The notes under the pieces: generated by a model
What the model was told of the DNA's origin: nothing
Databases searched by the model: none
What the model saw: the letters and a program-made list of their open reading frames with translations, nothing else
In this document: piece by piece, positions 55,001 to 64,000 of the stretch
Numbering within the stretch: position 1 is the stretch's first letter
How the letters are laid out: every line of letters begins with the position of its first letter
Assembly: GCA_003342895.1 (NCBI GenBank)
Contig: PTFA01000158.1
Span: forward strand, 1,444,026-1,508,025
Reading direction: 5' to 3'
Origin: Casuarius casuarius
Taxonomy: Eukaryota > Chordata > Aves > Casuariiformes > Casuariidae
Length of the DNA stretch: 64,000 nt
Position numbers and translations under genes: made by a program

Positions 55001-56304
55001 CTGAAGCACTGTCTTCTTCTGGTAATAATTTATTACCTTCTGTATGTTTGCAGATGTGTTCAAAATGCCAGTCACTGCGAAAAGGCAGAAATCTCCTTTC
55101 AGAGTGTCATTTCTCCATTAAAATGCAAGAGTTAAACCAGTGTAACTTTAACTGAGGGTGTGAGTTGTTTTTGATAAGTCAGTGTGAGTATCTTTACATG
55201 TGTCCACACTCGGAGGGATGTGTGAATTTAATTATATTTTAATTATCCATTTAAATATTTCTAAATTGCATTAGCATAATCGTTTCCAATCATCTGACTG
55301 TACATATAGACACGCTTATATCTGCTGAACCCAGCACATAGCTCGTGCTTTGTTTTTTCATAAGACCAGAATCTAAAATGCAAAGCATCCAAACCAGATC
55401 CAGAAGATTTCTCTCATGACTCTGATAATCAGAAGTCATAAAAGCGTAACAGCATTACAGAATATAAATGCCAGTGTCTCAGCAATTCCCTATTTTCAAA
55501 AATAAGTGATGCCAGGCTTGCAAACAATTGAACTCATTGAATTTGAGCAAATCATGCCATTGACATGATTGACCCTATATTTTAAATGAAAAATACAGCC
55601 ACAGTTTAATTGGGCAGCTTAGCTAGAAACTCCTATCCATTGCTTAGAAGTGTTTGATACCTTTAATAGCTTTTATAGCAAAAACAATAGTATTAATATT
55701 GAAACTCATCCATGAATGATTTTTACATTTATTGATAATATTGATAAAATGAAAAAACATATACGTTTATTGAAATATTATTTGATTAAGTTCTTATCAA
55801 AATGTGCACTGAAATGGCAGTAGAGATTTGTCATCTATCCAAAAAGCTAGATTTTCATGGACAAAGAATTGAGAGAACCATTTCAGCAACAGTTATGTGA
55901 GGCAATCTTTTATAATCAATTTTTAAAATCGAACTTAAAAGTTTGCATATATATACAGATAACACAAAGTAGAAGTGTGACATTTGAGGCAGAAAATGGC
56001 TTTTTTCATGAATTTATTTTATTTTTAAAATAAGCTATTTTTTAATATGATAATTTTTCTTTCCAAAGAAACTAGTTGTATCATTTTTGGAAAGAAAATC
56101 CTAAAGGTGTTAGCCTTGTTGGCTACAGACATCATAAATATTGCAATGTGAAAAACAAGCTACCTTACTCCAATCAGTTACTAACTTTGTGTGACTCAAA
56201 CATTCCCATTGCTACCTGGCGGTGTGCAGTATGTGAATCTCATCTTCACAGCACCGTCATTTTCAGAGAGGATCCCGTAGCCAAGTATTTGTAAAGACTC
56301 GCAA

Positions 56305-56400
56305 GTCCCCTCTAAATTTGAAAATTCTCATTTTACAGGTTAAAAAAAAAAAAAAAACAGGGCCAGAGAGTTTAGCAATTTAGGAAATGAAGAAATTGGA
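56305..56400 (+). repeat. Possible MIR-like relic with an expanded A run
   Basis: 'ctcattttacaggt', then an A run of about 16 (56342-56357) and 'cagggccagagagtttagcaa', resembles the 'acagatgaggaaactgaggcccagagaggtt' section of MIR with the purine stretch replaced by poly(A). The match is short, so it is uncertain. Confidence 0.35.
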
Positions 56401-58137
56401 TCAGGCTGAAATTGCATCTAATCTTTTATCTTTCTTTGACCATGATCATGGCCAATGCTCAGAGAACAATGCATGAAGCACAGCACTAAGCAGGTATTAG
56501 ATAATTACCCCTAAATGAAATTTTTACACTATTAGTAAGTTTAGCTAGAGATTGGCCTGCACCCAGAAGCCTGAGGCTTTACCTCCCTTCCCAAGATTCT
56601 GTTAGCATTAGCTATAATAACTCTGGATAATCATGTTATTTGTTTATGTTTCCAATTCTTCTTTGGACCTGACTAAATTCTTGGCCCCAGCAAAACCCTG
56701 GTACAGTGAGTTCCTCATAGGCTTAGCCAGGGTCAGCCCAGGGTGGCGGTAGGGCTATAAGCCTCTGCTTGGTGGGGTGTTCAGATGCGGGTTAAGCATG
56801 TAGGAAGCTCCATTGCCTTTAGCGGGATGATGCGCCGAGTTAATGCGAAGCACATGCTGGAGTGTCCTGCTGGCTGGAAGCCATATCCAGATCTCCTACC
56901 GCCTGCCCCACTTCTCCATGGTTAACTGTTTTTTATAGAATATGCTGCGCTGAATCCTGACAGGGTGGGATAAGGCCCGCACCCCTGAGGTTGCCCCATT
57001 TCTTTGCAAGACCGTCCCCGCTTCCTGAGCTGCATGTCAGCACTACGCTGGGGAGGACCAAGGTGCCAGGGCAGGGAGGTATGGATGTTGTGTGCACACT
57101 CACGTCCCCACTGCAAGGACAGCCAGCACTGCCATGGTGTAGGACAGACCTTTTGGGCTGGTCATAGTCTTAAACTGTCATGGTGAGACATGTCTGACAA
57201 CATCGGTGGACCCCTTTGGACACACAGCCCAGTTACCATGACTCAATGACTTGTAAGGATGTCCAAGGAAGGGAGCTGAGCTGATGCAATGTAATCAGTC
57301 TTAGCTTAGACCGCAGATAAAGGGGGTTGATCTAAACCATATTAGCTTGCATTTGCCACACACATAGATAGTTACCATGGCTCAGGTGATACCGAATAGC
57401 TTGTTAAGCTGGGAGAAGGAGATGGTATCTCTGAGCCCTTATTCTGCTGCTTCAGGTAATTCAACAATGTCAAGGGAATATTACAAATATATTGTCAGGT
57501 TAGTTGATGCTTCAATGTTTAGATTTTAATTATCTGTGTTTTCTCTAGTAAAGACATCCATTCTGAACTTTATTATATCACTGCAAATAATAATAAGAAA
57601 AATAAAACCCACGTGACACTATGCTTTTCTACACTGTTTTACTTCTGTGCTCCCTAACAACCCACAGTTCCACTTGCCACAATGCTCAGTGTCATCCCAT
57701 GCTCTGCTATCTCTGTTTTAATTCTGCTATTGGCAGGAACTGATGCAAGCTCAGTACATCTCTGTTGTTAATAAACAGTAACTTTTAAGAAAGCTCCGTC
57801 AAGTAGGGCATATGGCAAAGAAAGGGGCCATAATTTGGATAGAGCACCATGGTTTTTACCTCCATACCTGTAAAAAATTGTCTGAGATATTGAAACCATG
57901 AGGTAAGAAAATCAATCTATCTCAGTGATTCTTGGCCAAGCAATTAGATTCAGATCATGAGAAATGTAGGTGCTTAAATGATCTCCATCTAATTATCTAG
58001 AGTTTTATACCACAGCCATCACTGTTATACGTGCTAACGTGAATGTCTTGAGGGGGACAGTCTTTGCCATTGTCTTGATCTTACTGAATATCATACAATA
58101 TAAATGGCACCATAATCAGCAGATATTGTGACTACAC

Positions 58138-58173
58138 TACACATGTATATACATATATATGTATATACACACA
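58138..58173. repeat. CA/TA/TG compound microsatellite
   Basis: 36 bp of alternating purine/pyrimidine in an AT-rich stretch (58130-58225) upstream of RAB38. Confidence 0.88.
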
Positions 58174-60822
58174 AATTATTATCATAAAATATTATTATAT
58201 TTATTAATATATTATATTTTATGACCTGTTAAAAAAAAAGAAAAAAAGCAAGACATTGAAATTCTACACTAATTTTTTTCCAGAATTCCATATCCTAATT
58301 AATGCTGTGGTGTGGATCAAATACTAAGTTGTTAACTACAAAGAAGACAGTTCATCTTTTATTTATATATTGTCTTCCTTATTTCAATCACAGCATATTC
58401 ACTGACTTCATTATGGGAATGGTTAATCATGGCAAGAATAACCTCTTACAGAGAAATAGATTATTTTAACAAAATGGTGTGTTTCCCCCAATTTTGTTTT
58501 TAGACAAGAAAGATTTAATTAGTTCAGATTTTCCTCTCTTCCATTCCAAATGTTCTTGTGATTAAGACATTCGGTTAAAAATTACTATTGACTCATCAAA
58601 CATACCCATAGTGGAATGGTTATTGACTTGTCAAACATAGCTAGAGTGCTCCTTTGATTAAATTATGATCTGCTTAACTTATAATTAACTTAGCAGAAAA
58701 TACACTTTATCAGGAAAGATCCCTCGGGGAATATCCACACAAGTCTTTATGCAATGGAGATACTGGTTAGCTTGCTTTTATGGTCAGATGTCAGGTTATT
58801 ATTCTGAAATGAGTTACAACTGCTGCACTCAGTTATTCTCACTCATTTAAAGCCCAGTCTATAATAGTATAGAAACTATGGAGAGTGTGGCTGAAACTAC
58901 ACTGTCCGTAGCATAAGCAATGTGGACTGAATGGACATGGTGAAGTGTTGCCTTCAGAGAATTGTGCTCCAGTTGTCCTATTAAAACAATCTCTGGATGG
59001 CAGGAACAGTCTATAGCAGTGTCTGTTTTATCACAGGAACAACATCTCTCCACAAAAGCTAGAAGTTTTCCTTCTAGCAAAATTACAGCCCTGTTAAAAA
59101 AGCTTTAGGTAGATAAGAGTAAATGGTTGAGGCCCTTGTCTTGCAGTGGGCACAAATTTTCCCTCCAGAGTGGTGGGTCTGTTCCTAGTGGTAGAGTTCT
59201 TGCAAGATCAGACCTCAGGTGGAGTTTGTGGCTGTCTCACAGTTACAAATTCTTAGTTTGATAAAGCGACCTGGCTGGACTACTCATTGCATCTTCCACT
59301 GTGCCTTCTATATCCACCATGCAGATATCTCAGTGCATCTCAGATGGTCTTAGCTGCCTGTGTGAGCACCTGGATCCCACCCCTTTTTGATGTGATCGTG
59401 GAGCCTATAGGAAGATCCAGCTTATTCTAAAGTAATCGTTTAGTGGCTAGTGCCCTGAACCGCCTTCATTGGCCACACTGGCTAGATTGCCATGGACTGT
59501 AGTGGAAGTCTGCACTGACTCCATGCTGATTGTAATGGGATACTGGGCATCAGTGTATACGTAAGCACTTATATACCTCAATTTAGGTGTCTTCATCTCA
59601 GAGTGATTCTCCCTACTGACCACCAAATGATTCAAGCATCGCATGAGTCTAAGAATATTCAGCAAATTATTTCAGTGGGTGGTCAGATGTAAACACATGC
59701 TTTTGTCCCATCAGGCTCAAAAAATTATAATTAGATTCAACTGCCTTTTCTCAATCCTGGGCTGAATTCTGATATGCATTTCCCCTTACTGGCTGATTGA
59801 AATTCTAGTAACAGGGTCCAAATACAGTTATTTGAACTCCTCCTAAGAAGAAGAAATTCATAATGTCATTGCTTTTTAAAAAATTAGTTTCTTATAGATT
59901 CACATAGACTTAATAAAATTCAAATTAAGGTCTGCCCTTTGGAACCTGAGGCAAAATTTCAGATGGGTTGCTATACATCAAGTGCATTTGAATGGTCATC
60001 TGGGAATACCTGAATCCAATGTAACTGAAAAGCAATGAGGAGAAGGACCAGAATTTCTGTCATGGATAAAGTCTAATAACAAGCAGTCAGCAAAGCGGTC
60101 AGCTGGGGAAAGCAAAATGGCTTCTCCCTGAGGCTAGATGGCATCATACAGCACAGAATTAGTCTGAAATGCGCCAGTTCCAAATGAGCATTCTTGTGTC
60201 TCAGATTCAACAGGCAAAGTGCAAGACCACTTGCTGAAGTTGTAGAGTGAATCACCAAATTCCTTGCAGCCTTGCCACTATGAGCTAGCAGCAACAGACT
60301 GGATCAAAAACTTAGCTGACCATACGGCAGTTTTAACCCTCTCCAGGGACTGTGAATTACTATGAGACTAGGATAGAGGCAGTTCCAGTGCTACAGATAG
60401 GTATGTATAAACTAAGAAGAACGTTTCTGGTAGTCAGGTATCTGTATCATGCCTTACCACAACCTTCACAGCAGGAGCTTGGAGGCTAGACTGCCATGTC
60501 CTCCGAAGAGAATACCTTCTTAAAGAAGATGGCTGAGTCACATCAATGAAACTTCTGTCAGATTCAAGTGGATTTATGTCTGATTCTTGAAAACCGTCAT
60601 TCTCTAACGGTGCTCACCCAGCAGTGCCACCTTTATCTGCAGAATGATTTAGATGGATAAATCCTAAACTAATATACATTGGCCTAAGTCATTTCTGGGG
60701 AGAATTTGGTCCCCAAACTGCAAATTTAAAACATGCAACAAAGCAGCAAAAGTTACTCCTTTTACTCAATAAAAGTTTATAAAAAGTATAGTTTGTAAGT
60801 TATATTTGGTATGACTTAAAAT

Positions 60823-61917
60823 ATCACAGAATCACAGAACAGTTGAGGTGGGAAGGGACCCCTAGAGATTATCTAGTTCAACTCCCTGCTCAAAGCAGGG
60901 TCACCTACAACACGTTGCCCAGGACATTGTCCAGCTGGGTTTTGAATATCTCCAAGGATGGAGACTCCACAACCTCTCTGGGCAATCTGTTCCAATGTCT
61001 GACCACTCTCACAGTAAAAAGGCTTCTTCTGTTTAAATGGAATTTCCTGAGTCTCAATTTGTGCCCATTGTCACTTGTTCTGTCACTGGATATCACAGAA
61101 AAGCATGTGGCTCTGTCTTCTTTACTACCTGCCCCTCCCTCAATCAGGTATTTATACACATTGATAAGATCATCCTGAGCTTTCTCTTTTCTGGGCTAAA
61201 CAATTCTATCTCTTTCAGCCTCTCCTCATATGACAGATACTCTAGTCCCCTAATCATGACCCTTCACTGAACCCTTCCAGTAGGCCCATATCTCTCTTGC
61301 CCTGGGAGCCCAGAACTGGGCACAGCACTCCAGATGTGGCCTCACCAGTGCTGAGCAGAGGGGAAGGATCACCTCCCTCGACCTGCTGGCAATGCACTTC
61401 CCAATGCAGCCCAGAAGACTGCTGGTTTTCTTTGATACAAGGGTGCATTGCTGGCTCTTGTTCAACTTGTTGTTCACCAGGATCCCTGGGTCATTTTCTG
61501 CAAAGCAGCTTTAAAACCCCAGTCTGTCCTGGTACCTGGGGTTATTTCTCCCCAGATGTAGAACTTGGCATTTCCCCTTGTTGAACTTGATGAAGTTCCC
61601 ATCAGCCCATTTCTCCAGCCTGTTGAGGTCCCTCTGAGTGGTAGCACAACCATCTGGTCTATCAACCACTCCTCCCAATTTAGTATCCTCTGCAAACTTG
61701 CTGAGGGTGCACTCTATCCCGTCATCCAAATCATTAGTGAAGATGTTAAACAGTAGTGGCCCCAGTATTGAGCCCTGTGGTACATCACCTGTGAATGGCC
61801 TCCACCTGGACTTCATGCTGCTGATCACAACTCTTCGAGCCCAGCAGTTCAGTCAGTTCTCAATCCACCATACTGTCCACTTATCTATCCCATAGTTCTA
61901 TGCTTGTCTATGAAGAC
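60823..61917 (-). mobile_element. CR1 LINE, 3' portion (reverse transcriptase C-terminal region and 3' end)
   Basis: Read on the minus strand, this ends at 60823 in the CR1 3' signature (imperfect TTCTGTGAT repeats preceded by the 'ggtcccttcc'-type motif). Upstream it carries degenerate ORF2. The frame at 61828-61511 contains [17 protein letters not shown] and a catalytic-box variant FAEDTKLG, where an Asp-Asp pair is expected. Further frames cover NNKLNKSQQ, a histidine-containing RPHLE segment and a final frame ending near NVLGNVL at 60905. The ORF is broken into several frames, so it is inactive. The element continues at 63116 after a retroviral insertion and was one unit before it. Confidence 0.93.
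61912..61917. repeat. Target-site duplication, left copy (GAAGAC)
   Basis: GAAGAC directly abuts the left end of the provirus and is repeated at 63116-63121. Removing the insertion and one copy restores continuity of the CR1 sequence. Confidence 0.9.
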
Positions 61918-61964
61918 TGTGGCGGTCTGATTCACGGACTCCGATGTGCTAGATCAGAATCAAC

Positions 61965-61970
61965 TTTATT
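61965..61970 (-). promoter_or_regulatory. LTR poly(A) signal
   Basis: AATAAA on the minus strand inside the LTR, close downstream of the TATA-like box, as in retroviral LTRs with a short R region. Confidence 0.6.
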
Positions 61971-61985
61971 CAAGCAAGCAAGCCC

Positions 61986-61995
61986 TTTATATAAA
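61986..61995 (-). promoter_or_regulatory. LTR TATA-like box
   Basis: TTTATATAAA (self-complementary) lies within the 3' LTR. In the minus orientation it is followed 16 nt later by AATAAA. This is a plausible core promoter driving transcription leftward, toward RAB38. Confidence 0.6.
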
Positions 61996-62152
61996 CTCTA
62001 GCCCGGATCGGTTCTTTCCCGAAGGTCATGTTCCCATCATCACTCCTCATTCCGTGTGGCTACTACCTTATCTACATACTGCTATTTATTCCTCCCAAGG
62101 CTTTCGGCTCCTTAACTCTATCTTGTCCAATCCCTCGCTGTCTGCCCCTACA

Positions 62153-62166
62153 TCTCCCCCTTTTTT
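62153..62166 (-). other. Retroviral polypurine tract
   Basis: AAAAAAGGGGGAGA on the minus strand abuts the TG of the 3' LTR. This is the position and composition expected for the plus-strand primer of retroviral reverse transcription. Confidence 0.85.
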
Positions 62167-62355
62167 ATTTTCTAAATTAAATATTGCCAGTGCAGTGTGT
62201 ATTTGTACAACAAGTACTTGATGCAAAGCCCTTCGAGTCATTCTCTGCAGAAGGCTTATTAAGCAGGGGAGATAGATAGCAAGGGCTAGAAATCTTAGCA
62301 AGATTACCAATCCACATGCCAGTACCTTCTTAACCCACGACCCCAAACCTAACAT
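62153..62355 (-). pseudogene. Possible env transmembrane-tail remnant
   Basis: Between the integrase stop and the 3' LTR a short frame encodes a strongly hydrophobic stretch (for example VLACGLVILLRFLALAIYL) followed by a polar tail that runs into the polypurine tract and LTR. The location and profile fit the membrane anchor and cytoplasmic tail of a retroviral Env. The surface subunit and ectodomain are missing, so it has no entry function. The identification rests on position and hydropathy, not on a distinctive motif. Confidence 0.5.
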
Positions 62356-62434
62356 CCAGTCCTATCCCTCAAAAGGGTTCCACTCTGATTCTATCTACAA
62401 CTTATTAGTAAGGTTGCGTAGTTGTGGTAAGCTT

Positions 62435-63076
62435 TTATGAATGGATATTGACCCTGCACGAGGCAGGCAGATATTGCCAGAAAATGTCCCGAAATGGGCT
62501 CATCTTAACTGGCTGTAAGTCCTCGTTTGGTGTTTTGAGGGACGCATCAACAGGTCGAATCAGCCATGCAGGCATCCAACGAGGCCCGTTACCTGAGGAG
62601 ACACAAGCATAGCCTTTCCCCCATGTTATTAAGTCTACTGGTTCACTCCATTGACCCGTTTCCAGGTTCTTGTAGTGAACCCAAGGCTGTTCTCGCCATG
62701 TAGGGCATGAGAAATGCTTATTAACTGCACTTTGGTTTGTATAACGGTTTAAGAGGTTGAGAACATATAAGGCTTTCCATAGCTGCTCTTGTGGGGAGGC
62801 ACCGGGGCTATTTCCCCTTTTTTGTTTTTCAAGCATGTTTTTTAGAGTACGATGGGTACGTTCCACTACTGCCTGGCCAGTTGGGGAATGGGGAATTCCG
62901 TTCACATGAGTGACCCCCCAGGTTTGAAGAAATGCCCGCGTTCGTTGTGCAGTGTATGCGGGACCATTGTCAGTTTTAATTAGAGTGGGAACCCCCATTG
63001 TGGCGAAACAGGCAAGCCAGTGACGACATACATCACGGCTTTTTTTTTTTTTTTTCCCAGCATAGGCAGTAGTGAC
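62435..63076 (-). pseudogene. Endogenous retroviral pol fragment: integrase core and C-terminal domain
   Basis: The open frame of 213 codons after the LTR junction contains the second and third catalytic residues of the integrase triad: Asp in KTDNGPAY and Glu in GQAVVERTH, separated by 35 residues (D-X35-E). A C-terminal DNA-binding region follows (WVHYKNLETGQW through WMPAWLIRPV). The zinc-binding N-terminal domain and the first catalytic Asp are absent, lost in the deletion at 63077/63076, so it cannot be an active integrase. A run of 16 A (63055-63040) within codons for lysine is probably an expansion. The frame is open upstream through the LTR into CR1. The family resembles class II retroviruses, but the exact lineage is uncertain. 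Confidence 0.88.
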
Positions 63077-63115
63077 AACTCTATCTTGTCCAATCCCTCG
63101 CTGTCTGCCCCTACA
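63077..63115 (-). repeat. Truncated 5' LTR remnant (39 bp)
   Basis: It is identical to 62114-62152, the first 39 bases of the 3' LTR in the element's orientation. After that the sequence jumps directly into integrase coding sequence, marking an internal deletion junction at 63077/63076. Confidence 0.88.
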
Positions 63116-63121
63116 GAAGAC
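63116..63121. repeat. Target-site duplication, right copy (GAAGAC)
   Basis: GAAGAC directly abuts the right end of the provirus, matching the left copy. Both copies are perfect, consistent with a young insertion. Confidence 0.9.
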
Positions 63122-64000
63122 GTTATGGGAGACAGTGTTGAAAACCTTACTAAAGTCGAGATAAACAACATCCACTGCTCTCACCTTATTCACTGAGCCG
63201 GTCATTTCAATAAAGAAGGCTATCAGTTTTGTCAGGCATGATTTCTCCTCCATAAATCCATGCTGACTACTCCTGATCACGTTCTTGTCCTTCATATGTT
63301 TGGAAATGGTTTCCAGGGTTATTTTCACCACCACCTTCTCAGGGACTGAAGTGAGTCTGATCGGCCTGTAGTTCCCTAGATCCTCCTTCTTGCCTGTCTT
63401 GCAGATAGGAGTGGCATTTGCTTTCTTTCAGTCCTCAGGAACCTCTTCCCGTTCCCATGACCTTTCAAAGATAATCAAGAGTGGCATCCCAATGGCATTG
63501 ACCAGTGCTCTCAGCACTCATGGCTGCATACTATCAGGTCCCACAGACTTGTGTCTGTCCAGTCTGCTCAAGTGTTCCCTGCCTGATCCTCCTCCATAGA
63601 GGGTAGGTGTGCCTTGCTCCAGACTTCCCCTCTGGTCTCAGGAAACTGGGATTCCTGAAGGCCGGTCTTTCTAGCAAAGACTGAGGGGAAGAAAGCATTG
63701 AGTACACTGGCCTTTTCCCTATTCTTTCTCACCAGGGCCTCTGCCCCATGCAGCAGAGGGCACACATTTTCCCTAGTATCCTTTCCTTACCTTTGGCTGT
63801 TGATGTATCTGCAGAAGTCTTTTTTGTTTTCCTTCAAGTCTCTCACCAGATTTAACTTCAGGTGGGCTTTGGCTTCCCTCACTCCATCCCCACATGCTTG
63901 GACAGTGTCTCTATATTCATCCTGGTCACCTGTCCTTGCTTCCATCTCTTGCACACTTCCCTTTTGTGTCTGAGTTTAGTCAGGAGCTCCTTGTTCATCC
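63116..64000 (-). mobile_element. CR1 LINE, upstream portion of the same copy, cut by window edge
   Basis: This is the continuation of the CR1 interrupted at 61917, with GAAGAC duplicated at the two breaks. On the minus strand it encodes degenerate ORF2 from the endonuclease-RT linker (for example MNKELLTKLRHK near 64000) into the reverse transcriptase motif YLDFSKVFNTVSHNV at about 63184-63120. Frames shift several times. The copy is at least 1.98 kb long and continues past the right edge, so its 5' extent is unknown. Confidence 0.92.

Larger units (their letters stand above)
55001..60822. other. RAB38 upstream flank
   Basis: Non-coding sequence between the RAB38 promoter region and the CR1/provirus cluster. 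It includes a possible MIR-like relic, a microsatellite and a loose 35-bp direct repeat near 58586-58655 (ATTGACTCATCAAACATA versus ATTGACTTGTCAAACATA). No exon is seen. Confidence 0.7.
61918..62152 (-). repeat. Complete 3' LTR of the endogenous retrovirus (235 bp)
   Basis: On the minus strand it begins TGTAGGGGCAG right after the polypurine tract and ends GACCGCCACA next to the target duplication. It contains a TATA-like box and AATAAA close together, implying a short R region. The first 39 bases match the remnant at 63077-63115 exactly. Confidence 0.9.
61918..63115 (-). mobile_element. Internally deleted class II-like endogenous retrovirus nested in CR1
   Basis: A 1198-bp insertion starts TGTGGC and ends CCTACA on the plus strand (TG...CA ends), flanked on both sides by GAAGAC. 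Minus-strand order is: 39 bp of 5' LTR, a partial integrase frame, a short env-tail-like frame, polypurine tract and a complete 235-bp 3' LTR. A 6-bp target duplication fits alpha- and betaretrovirus-like elements. Most of the 5' LTR, primer-binding site, gag, protease, reverse transcriptase, the integrase N-terminal domain and nearly all of env are missing. It cannot replicate on its own. The 39 shared LTR bases are identical, suggesting a fairly recent insertion, although the sample is small. Confidence 0.9.

Noticed and set aside
55198..55203. CATGTG E-box upstream of RAB38 as a possible MITF site
   Set aside because: A six-base match is expected often by chance, and the flanks do not make a convincing extended M-box. 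Not enough to call a regulatory site.
60843..61895. Plus-strand frames of up to 111 codons over the CR1
   Set aside because: They are antisense shadows of CR1 ORF2, whose RT motifs are on the minus strand.
1..64000. CRISPR arrays, operons, tRNA or rRNA genes
   Set aside because: No regularly spaced repeats, no bacterial gene organisation, and no cloverleaf or rRNA signature were recognised. The window is vertebrate nuclear DNA.

Overview
This window looks like a gene-poor stretch of a bird nuclear genome. It has no operons or closely packed genes. Its repeats are mainly CR1-type LINE fragments with the 3'-end signature expected in birds and other sauropsids, a few very old MIR-like SINE relics, many microsatellites, and one young internally deleted class II-like endogenous retrovirus. 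A single unresolved base (n at 19246) points to an assembled draft. The species cannot be named from sequence alone.

The only protein-coding gene I can support is RAB38, a Rab-family small GTPase, on the minus strand. It has three coding exons: 54606-54402, 47066-46786 and 34646-34494. All junctions are GT-AG, the reading frame is continuous, and the product is 212 residues. The gene spans about 20 kb of coding extent, with introns of about 7.3 and 12.1 kb. A candidate poly(A) signal at 32922-32927 would give a 3' UTR of about 1.6 kb.

Layout: 1-32.9 kb is intergenic DNA downstream of RAB38, with scattered CR1, older CR1-like and MIR-like fragments and simple repeats. 32.9-34.5 kb is the probable 3' UTR. 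34.5-54.6 kb is the gene body. 54.6-60.8 kb is the upstream flank, with a mildly CpG-enriched promoter-proximal segment. 60.8-64.0 kb is a large CR1 element, read on the minus strand, running off the right edge.

That CR1 is split at 61917/63116 by a 1.2-kb retroviral insertion flanked by a perfect 6-bp target-site duplication (GAAGAC). The provirus has one complete 235-bp LTR, 39 bp of the other LTR, part of an integrase frame and a short env-tail-like remnant. It lies about 7.3 kb upstream of the RAB38 start codon in the same orientation. It also creates an uninterrupted 299-codon frame joining a CR1 reverse-transcriptase piece to the integrase piece.

I found no undescribed biological system. 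The most notable items are the nested retroviral insertion upstream of a pigmentation gene, the CR1-integrase in-frame chimera, an 89-bp strictly alternating purine/pyrimidine tract, and a diverged duplicated block in the likely RAB38 3' UTR.
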